Of a stretch of 19,071 nt of DNA, positions 13,505 through 19,071 are shown piece by piece. The notes below the pieces were generated by a model that ran no database searches, was not told the origin of the DNA, and saw only the letters and a list, made by a program, of their open reading frames with translations. Position numbers and translations under genes: made by a program. Source of the DNA: JALFST01 sp022779285 (GTDB lineage: Bacteria > Bacillota > Clostridia > Tissierellales > Peptoniphilaceae); assembly GCA_050313895.1 (NCBI GenBank), contig JBNPMI010000022.1, one strand, 5' to 3'. Every line of letters starts with the position of its first letter. Positions within the stretch are counted from its first letter, which is position 1.

Positions 13505-13533
13505 AGACGTGTCAGAAATGACGCGTCTTTTTT
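13505..13533 (+). terminator. Strong intrinsic terminator within the tail operon
   Basis: AGACGTGTCA (13505-13514) pairs with TGACGCGTCT (13519-13528), ten pairs including one G-U. The loop is GAAA, a stable GNRA tetraloop. A run of T follows (13528-13533), and flanking purines can extend the stem into it. It lies between the 111-residue basic protein and the tape measure gene. Confidence 0.85.
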
Positions 13534-13548
13534 ATTAGGGAGGTCGCC

Positions 13549-16395
13549 ATGGCAGGTGAAATTAAAGGAATAACAATTGAATTAAATGGCGATACGACAA
13601 AGCTCGGAAAGGCACTTGCCGATATCCAATCTGAGGGGAGAAAAGTAACCTCCTCTTTGCGAGATATCGAAAAGACACTGAAATTTAATCCCGGTAACAC
13701 CGAGCTTGTAGCGCAACAGCAAAAAAAACTACAAGACGCCATTGAGAACACCAAAGATAAATTAAAAATTTTAACCACCGCGCAGGAGCAAATGCAGTCC
13801 AAAATGGGGAGCGCGGATTTTAATGAAGAGGCGTATGAGGAGCTCCAGCGCGAGATCATTAAGACATCAAGTCAATTAGATAATTATGGGAAGAGGCTTG
13901 AAGCCTCAAAATCAGAACAAACAAACTTTGAAACTGGCCAACAAAATATCGCCCGCGTATTGTCTGAATCAGGCAGGTCGATTGATGATTTTGCGGATGT
14001 TGTAGGCTCTGATTTTGTGGAGAGTTTTAAAAAAGGCGAAGGGTCAAGCGAAGCAATGGACAAAGCCCTCCGTCAGATTATGGATTCCATGATCGACACA
14101 AAGGGGAAAACAGAGCTACTTGACCAAGCCATTGATGCGGTCGGAAAAGGGCAGCCCTTTGATGAACTCAAATCCGAAGCGGAAAGTGCCGCAGAAGCGC
14201 TCTATGAAATAGACGAAAATGCAGATGAGGCGGATAAATCGCTCAAGAAAATGAATAGTACTAGCACATTTTTTGAAGGCCTTGATTCCGCCGTAGAACT
14301 TTTCGGAAAACTTTCTGATGCCATTGGAAGTGCCGCGGATTCTGTTATGGACGCATGGGCAAAAATCGACGAGGGACAAGATACCATTATCGCCAAAACA
14401 GGAGCCACAGGCGCAGCCGCTGAGGAGATGGGTGAGATCTACAATCGTGTCTATGGCTCCATGCCAGCAGAATCAAAAGTAGTGGGAGAAGCGATTGGCG
14501 AACTCAATACGCAGTTTGGTCTCCAAGGCACAGCCTTGGAAGATGCAACACGATATCTCTTGAAATATACCGAGGTGAACGGGTCACAAGCGACCCCGGC
14601 AATCCAATCGGTGAAAGCTGCAATGGATCAATTTGGACTCTCTGCAGATGATTTAAGTCATGTGCTGGATGTCGTTACGCAGGCAGGACAAGCAACAGGC
14701 GTGCAGACGGAGCAGTTGTTAAATACCATTACGAGAGGGGCCCCCGTTTTGCAAGATATGGGGCTTAGTTTTGAGGAGTCAGCAACGCTACTGAGTCAAT
14801 TAGAGCAGTCAGGCGTGAGTGGATCACGGGCGCTTTCCTATCTTACACAAGCGCAATCGGTAGCGACAGATAAGGAAAAAACTCTTAACGAAGCGCTAAG
14901 TGAATTTAATCAAGTAGCAAACTCCTCGGCGTCCGATGCTGACAAATTAAACGCAGCATACGACCTTTTTGGGAAAAAAGGCGGCAGGAAAATGCTGCAA
15001 GCAGCAAAAGATGGAAGGCTGAATTTTGAAAATTTAAGCGCCGCAGTTTCTGATGCTGGCGGAACCGTGAGTGATACGTATGAAGCAATGATAGACCCCA
15101 TAGATCAAGTGCAGGTAGCACAACAAAATTTAGATCTTGCATTGGGAGAAGTTGGAACGACTGTACAAAATATGCTCTCTCCGGCAATTAATGGAGCGGT
15201 TGGATTTATCCAAGGCCTTGTTTCCGCTTTTCTAAACTTGGATCCCAACGTACAAACAGCAATTGTTACAATTGGAGCAATTGCGGCCGCATTTGTAGCC
15301 GTGGTAGCTGTCGTTGCTACGGCACAAACTGCATTTACTATGTTTGCCCCAATCATTGCAAGCATGGGCGCCATCTTTAGCAGTGTGGGGACGGCAATTT
15401 CTGGAGTTTTCGGAATCATTGCCGCCAACCCGATTATCCTAATTATTGGAGGTATCATTGCGGCAATTGCGCTACTCATTGCAAACTGGGATACTGTAAG
15501 GGCAGCCGCTCAAAATCTATGGAATGCATTGGTGACAATTTGGCAAGGAATCTGTGACTCGATTGCCAATTTTGTTATGTCGATTCCAGAGACAATTTCA
15601 AGCGTTTGGGATTCAATTACACAGACGGCGCAGAATGTGTGGAATGGCATTAAGGATTTTATTGCAAGCATATGGGATGGAATTACGCAAGGAATATCCA
15701 ATGCAATCACGACAATACAGACAACGGTGAGCACGATTTTTAACGCAATCGGTACAACGATTGGAAATATTTTTACTAACATTAGAAGCACAGTGTCGAG
15801 TGTCTGGAATAGTATTTCATCGGCAATTAGCGGCGTAGTGAATGGAATTTCCTCTACGATTAGTAGCGTTTTTAATGGGGTGAGCAGTACAGTGTCGAGT
15901 ATTTTTAATTCCATTAAAAGTACCGTGGAAAGTGTCTGGAATGGAATCAAGGAGGCGATTTCTACACCGATCAATGCAGCAAAAGATCTTGTCAAAAGTG
16001 CAATCGACTCGATCAAAGGGTTTTTCAATTTTGAATTTAAGTGGCCAAAGATCCCCTTGCCTCATTTCTCTTTTTCAGGTTCTCTCAATCCGTTTTCGGG
16101 CAATTTTCCGCCCAAAATCGGGCTAAGCTGGTACGCAAAGGGCGGTATTTTTGACAAACCCTCAATCATCGGCGTCGGCGAGGCTGGCTCTGAGGCGGTT
16201 GTGCCTACCAATAAGCTCGATCAATTTTTTGATGAGGCGTTAAAGCGCGTGGGTGCGCAGCATAGAGACGGCGACCGTGATGGCGTCACCATCAATATCG
16301 CAAAAGTTGAGGTGAGAGAGGAGAGTGACATTGATAAGATCGCCAAAGAGCTCTATCGGCTTATGGAGCGAGATCGGAGGGTAAAGCATGTTTAA
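13549..16395 (+). CDS. Tail tape measure protein
   Basis: This 948-residue protein sets tail length and is carried inside the tube. ATG 13549 follows GGGAGG (13538-13543). Residues 1-130 are coiled coil (ITIELNGDTTKLGKALADIQ, RDIEKTLKFNPGNTELVAQQQ). Residues 250-560 hold the conserved tape-measure core (TGATGAAAEEMGEIYNRVYG, LNTQFGLQG, LLNTITRGAPVLQDMGLSFE, SRALSYLTQAQ). Residues 570-645 are strongly hydrophobic and may form membrane-spanning helices. Residues 685-805 are eleven exact 11-residue repeats with Trp/Phe. The C-terminus has the common GEAGSEAVVPTNKL motif near residue 880. With the usual ratio of about 0.15 nm per residue, the tail would be about 140 nm (inference). Confidence 0.95.
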   Translation: MAGEIKGITIELNGDTTKLGKALADIQSEGRKVTSSLRDIEKTLKFNPGNTELVAQQQKKLQDAIENTKDKLKILTTAQEQMQSKMGSADFNEEAYEELQREIIKTSSQLDNYGKRLEASKSEQTNFETGQQNIARVLSESGRSIDDFADVVGSDFVESFKKGEGSSEAMDKALRQIMDSMIDTKGKTELLDQAIDAVGKGQPFDELKSEAESAAEALYEIDENADEADKSLKKMNSTSTFFEGLDSAVELFGKLSDAIGSAADSVMDAWAKIDEGQDTIIAKTGATGAAAEEMGEIYNRVYGSMPAESKVVGEAIGELNTQFGLQGTALEDATRYLLKYTEVNGSQATPAIQSVKAAMDQFGLSADDLSHVLDVVTQAGQATGVQTEQLLNTITRGAPVLQDMGLSFEESATLLSQLEQSGVSGSRALSYLTQAQSVATDKEKTLNEALSEFNQVANSSASDADKLNAAYDLFGKKGGRKMLQAAKDGRLNFENLSAAVSDAGGTVSDTYEAMIDPIDQVQVAQQNLDLALGEVGTTVQNMLSPAINGAVGFIQGLVSAFLNLDPNVQTAIVTIGAIAAAFVAVVAVVATAQTAFTMFAPIIASMGAIFSSVGTAISGVFGIIAANPIILIIGGIIAAIALLIANWDTVRAAAQNLWNALVTIWQGICDSIANFVMSIPETISSVWDSITQTAQNVWNGIKDFIASIWDGITQGISNAITTIQTTVSTIFNAIGTTIGNIFTNIRSTVSSVWNSISSAISGVVNGISSTISSVFNGVSSTVSSIFNSIKSTVESVWNGIKEAISTPINAAKDLVKSAIDSIKGFFNFEFKWPKIPLPHFSFSGSLNPFSGNFPPKIGLSWYAKGGIFDKPSIIGVGEAGSEAVVPTNKLDQFFDEALKRVGAQHRDGDRDGVTINIAKVEVREESDIDKIAKELYRLMERDRRVKHV
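15601..15963 (+). repeat. Eleven tandem 33-bp / 11-residue repeats in the tape measure gene
   Basis: Residues 685-805 divide without gap into eleven hendecads, for example SVWDSITQTAQ, NVWNGIKDFIA, SIWDGITQGIS, SVFNGVSSTVS and SVWNGIKEAIS. Position 3 is mostly Trp or Phe, and positions 2, 6 and 10 are mostly aliphatic. DNA copies have diverged, so the repeat is kept by protein selection. Eleven-residue periodicity is a known tape-measure trait. Confidence 0.9.
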
Positions 16396-17149
16396 TATAA
16401 AATTTGGCGAGTCGTCGGATGGACTGATTTTGGACACAACAATCCCCGAGCTTGGCAAGTTGATTTATGTGGAGAGTATCCGCCGCCCCTATACGGCGGA
16501 CATCTCCAATCATTTGATTGATGTGCCAGGCAAAGATGGATCGATTTATCGCAATACAAGACTGGGGAGCAAGCCGATTGAGGTAGATTTAAGGCTTATA
16601 GCGGAGTCGGGATTCTACAGTAACGACGTGGAGTTGTTAAACGAGATTTTGGACTTTTTAAAGCCGATCCTGGTCAAAAAATCCGTGCAAAAGCTATGGC
16701 TCTCTGATCGGCCTAAAATCTATGAGATGGCAATTTTGGACAATGTCGCATTTGAGAGAGTCAGGAACACAGCCTCCATGACACTCTCTTTTTTGTGTCC
16801 AGACGGAGTCTCTTTTGGCATAGAGGAGCAGATAATACTCCAATTAAATCGGGGGACAGCACCGACTCCGGTCCATATGCAAGGCACTGCGCAAACAGGC
16901 GGGACCGTGTCTTTTGCATATTTGGACAACGATCAACCCAAGGCCAAAATCACACTTGTCGATGTGGCACAAGGGGCAAAGATTGAGGTTGACACAGAGC
17001 AAGAGACAGTCGAGATCAATGGAGTCCTTGCCATGGATCATGTTGATTTTACATCTGATTTTTTTTGGCTTACCCCAAATGTAAAAAGCGAGATCGAGAT
17101 AAGTGGAGTTACTGGTTTTGAGGTGCGCTTTAGAGAGAGGTACTTATGA
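16388..17149 (+). CDS. Distal tail protein (Dit-like)
   Basis: This 253-residue protein should form the hexameric hub at the tail tip, joining tube and receptor-binding parts. Its N-terminal domain includes GLILDTTIPELGKLIYVESIRRP, HLIDVPGKDGSIYRNTRLGSKPIEVDLRL (the typical 'vpGrdGxyy...gsrxIxvxxxl' region near residues 45-75), and LWLSDRPKIYEMAILDNVAFER. The C-terminal half is a beta-rich galectin-like part (THMQGTAQTGG-type turn, AKITLVDVAQGAKIEVD, FWLTPNVKSEIEISG). ATG 16388 overlaps the tape measure stop by eight bases. Confidence 0.92.
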   Translation: MFNIKFGESSDGLILDTTIPELGKLIYVESIRRPYTADISNHLIDVPGKDGSIYRNTRLGSKPIEVDLRLIAESGFYSNDVELLNEILDFLKPILVKKSVQKLWLSDRPKIYEMAILDNVAFERVRNTASMTLSFLCPDGVSFGIEEQIILQLNRGTAPTPVHMQGTAQTGGTVSFAYLDNDQPKAKITLVDVAQGAKIEVDTEQETVEINGVLAMDHVDFTSDFFWLTPNVKSEIEISGVTGFEVRFRERYL

Positions 17150-19071
17150 GGCTCATAGTCATTAATCGGCATGGATTGCGGCAGAAAAATTTAATCGGAA
17201 AGGTAACGCACAAAATGGCGGTCAATGCTTTAGACACCCTCTCCATCGAGACAACAGAGGGGAACGTGGATAAAGGGGATCGCCTTTTATATTGCGATCG
17301 ATTTGGCGCTTGGCATGAGTTTATTGTGGCCAGCGTTGAGACAAGTCATGGGGCAGAGGGCGTAAACTATACAATTTACGCGGAAAATAGCGTCGTTGAG
17401 CTAAGAGGATTCTTTTTGGAGGATCTCCGCAACACCAATGCGAGCGCAGATCTTGCTTTGCAAAAAGCAATCAACAAAACAGGGTGGCGAGGAGTTGCCG
17501 AAAATTTAGGCATTGCTAATACAAACTATTACCGGGAGAGTGCTCTGAGCGCAGTCCAAAAGATCTTAGAGGCTTATGGTGCAGAGATGGAAACAGAGAT
17601 CCGCGTTGCCGGATCTAAGGTCATAGACCGCGTTTTACACATCAAAAAAAGAGTCGGAAATGATCTTGGCAAGCGGTTTAGTTTTACCAAGGACGTCACG
17701 GGCCTTAGACGCACCGTGGAAGAGGATGACATCATTACAAGGCTCTATGGATTTGGAGCGTCTGTTAATGTGGGTGAGGGCAATAGCCGCCGCATTAGCT
17801 TTGCGGAGATCAATGGTGGGCTTGCCTATGTGGACAATTTAGAGGCACAAAAAAAATATGGTCAAAACGGGGAACCATTTGCAGGGAGCGTTACTTTTGA
17901 CAAGATCGAGGACAAGACTCTTTTATTAGCAGAGACAAAAAAGGCCTTGGAGGATCTGGCTAAGCCCCGAGTGATGTATGAGGTGAGCGTTGTGGACCTT
18001 TCTCAAGCGGGGATTGCAGCAGATGGAGTAGGCATTGGCGACGTTGTACGGATTAGAGACGCCGTTTTGGATTTATCTCTCCAAGCGAGAGTCTTGGAGA
18101 TGGAAGAGGATCTTGACAACATCGAGGACACACGCATCACGCTTGGGAGCTACTCAAGATTTTTTGGCGAGCAATTGGCAGGCATGGAGTCCGCTCTTGC
18201 TCGTTTAACATCCAAAGAGTCCGTCTATGATCGAGCCGGATACATTGCAGCAGACGGCAAAAACATTGCCTACATTGATACGATTGTTAAAAACCTCAAT
18301 GACCAATTTAATGCGGGCACCAGCAATATGCGCTTTGACCCGTCCGAGGGCATTACGATTACTGATAAAGCTACAGACGAGGAGTCTACATGGGCTCTGA
18401 ATCTCTCCTCTTTGGGGTTTCGGGTCGCCAATGGCAAGCTGGCCAATGGCGAGTGGAACTGGCGCACCTTCGGAACCGGAGAGGGCTTTACCGCAGACCT
18501 CATCCGCGCAGGACGGCTCGAAGGGGGCAAGGTGCGTTGGAACTTAGAAAACGGCGTCCTGCAAATCGGGGATGAAAGCACAGGAAGCCTCCTCTATGAT
18601 CCGGAGATGGGTCTGATTCTCACCCCGAAGAAAATGACGCTCCCCGATGAGCTCAAAACGGAGCTGAAGGGAGAAAAAGGGGATCCCGGCTCGCAGGGAA
18701 TGCCGGGAAAGGAGGGGCCGCCCGGAAAGGACGGTGCAGACGGTCAGCCGGGAGAAGATGGCATCGGTGTCCGTGAGGTGCTCTATGAGTATGCTTCTTC
18801 CACATCCGCAGAGACCCCGCCGGCAAGCGGATGGGGCCGCGAGCTTCCCAATGTGGATTCGCAAATTTATGTTTGGACAAGAGTGCAGACAACCTATACG
18901 GACGGGCATACGGAAACAAGCTCTCCCCAATGCATGACCTCCAAACAGGTACAAAGCGCCTTAGAGGAGGCAAGAAATGATGCCGTTCGCCGTGTGGCGG
19001 ATGCTCTGGATTCTGTCCGTGCGGCGGAGTATGCGGACAAGGCCTATTTGGACGGCGTTTTGTCCAATAGC
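17146..19071 (+). CDS. Tail-associated endopeptidase / Tal-like protein with collagen-like segment (partial)
   Basis: ATG 17146 overlaps the Dit stop (ATGA) and the frame stays open for 642 residues to the window end. Residues 1-345 match the prophage endopeptidase-tail family: MRLIVINRHGLRQKNLIGKV, RLLYCDRFGAWHEFIVASVE, TFDKIEDKTLLLAETKKAL, GIGDVVRIRDAVLDLSLQARV and TLGSYSRFF. A helical and beta linker follows (SNMRFDPSEGITIT, FTADLIRAGRLEGGKVRWNL). Ten Gly-X-Y triplets (18670-18759) come next, then a repeat-type module (IYVWTRVQTTYTDGHTETS) common in clostridial-type phage tail proteins, and a C-terminal helix that continues past the window. It sits at the tail tip and probably opens the cell wall or holds the receptor-binding protein. 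GC content is higher over the last 700 bases. Confidence 0.9.
   Translation, partial: MRLIVINRHGLRQKNLIGKVTHKMAVNALDTLSIETTEGNVDKGDRLLYCDRFGAWHEFIVASVETSHGAEGVNYTIYAENSVVELRGFFLEDLRNTNASADLALQKAINKTGWRGVAENLGIANTNYYRESALSAVQKILEAYGAEMETEIRVAGSKVIDRVLHIKKRVGNDLGKRFSFTKDVTGLRRTVEEDDIITRLYGFGASVNVGEGNSRRISFAEINGGLAYVDNLEAQKKYGQNGEPFAGSVTFDKIEDKTLLLAETKKALEDLAKPRVMYEVSVVDLSQAGIAADGVGIGDVVRIRDAVLDLSLQARVLEMEEDLDNIEDTRITLGSYSRFFGEQLAGMESALARLTSKESVYDRAGYIAADGKNIAYIDTIVKNLNDQFNAGTSNMRFDPSEGITITDKATDEESTWALNLSSLGFRVANGKLANGEWNWRTFGTGEGFTADLIRAGRLEGGKVRWNLENGVLQIGDESTGSLLYDPEMGLILTPKKMTLPDELKTELKGEKGDPGSQGMPGKEGPPGKDGADGQPGEDGIGVREVLYEYASSTSAETPPASGWGRELPNVDSQIYVWTRVQTTYTDGHTETSSPQCMTSKQVQSALEEARNDAVRRVADALDSVRAAEYADKAYLDGVLSNS
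18670..18759 (+). repeat. Collagen-like Gly-X-Y repeat in the tail protein
   Basis: Ten successive Gly-X-Y triplets (GEK GDP GSQ GMP GKE GPP, then GKD GAD GQP GED) are followed by GIG. Local GC is about 65%. Such segments form trimeric stalks in phage tail fibres and connect the tail-tip base to distal modules. Confidence 0.92.

Noticed and set aside
15105..16028. Long minus-strand ORFs opposite the tape measure gene
   Set aside because: Low-complexity antisense of the hydrophobic and repeat regions; no start signals, and no other minus-strand gene exists in the window.

Overview
The window is a continuous stretch of a tailed-phage (siphovirus) genome or prophage from a Gram-positive host, most likely of the phylum Bacillota. 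Evidence for the host type is the strong GGAGG-type ribosome binding sites, some TTG/GTG starts, moderate GC, and a gene repertoire (YqaJ/RecT, DnaD-like replication organiser, DUF1064, ArpU/DUF1492-type late regulator, HNH, P27 terminase, HK97-type head, phi13-type tail tube) typical of clostridial, bacillar and negativicute phages. Genus cannot be determined. Every gene is on the + strand. No integrase, repressor, lysis gene, tRNA, CRISPR array or insertion sequence is visible, so whether the phage is temperate cannot be judged. No stretch longer than about 120 bases lacks a gene.

Layout. (i) 1-2284, recombination: the end of an unknown gene, two tiny ORFs (one a zinc ribbon), a YqaJ/lambda-type exonuclease, and a RecT annealase. 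(ii) 2316-3342, replication: a DnaD-like replication organiser whose N- and C-terminal halves lie in two reading frames. The break falls in an 11-bp tandem repeat followed by an AT-rich tract, which looks like an iteron origin inside the initiator gene. (iii) 3342-4983, small early/middle genes: three unknowns, a DUF1064 nuclease-like protein, and a sigma-region-4-like late regulator. (iv) 4988-5093, control region: spaced TGCAAA repeats, a candidate extended -10, and directly after it an intrinsic terminator hairpin. (v) 5094-7531, packaging: HNH endonuclease, small and large terminase. (vi) 7533-12013, head and connector: portal, a single-chain ClpP-protease/HK97-capsid fusion with a very acidic linker, then connector, closure, gp10 and tail-terminator-like genes. 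(vii) 12028-19071, tail: tube protein, tail assembly chaperone with a -1 programmed frameshift, a small basic protein with its own terminator, tape measure, Dit, and a tail endopeptidase/Tal protein with a collagen-like segment that runs off the window end.

How it fits together: the first third makes replication and recombination proteins and the late activator. That activator probably acts at the repeats before the HNH gene to start the packaging, head and tail operon. Two intrinsic terminators, one at the very start of the late transcript and one in the tail region, would have to be read through. This makes antitermination or leaky termination a plausible feature of late expression.

The most interesting points are the iteron/AT-rich block that also breaks the replication gene, the protease-capsid fusion with strong internal start signals, the hairpin immediately after the putative late promoter, and the moron-like cassette before the tape measure gene.
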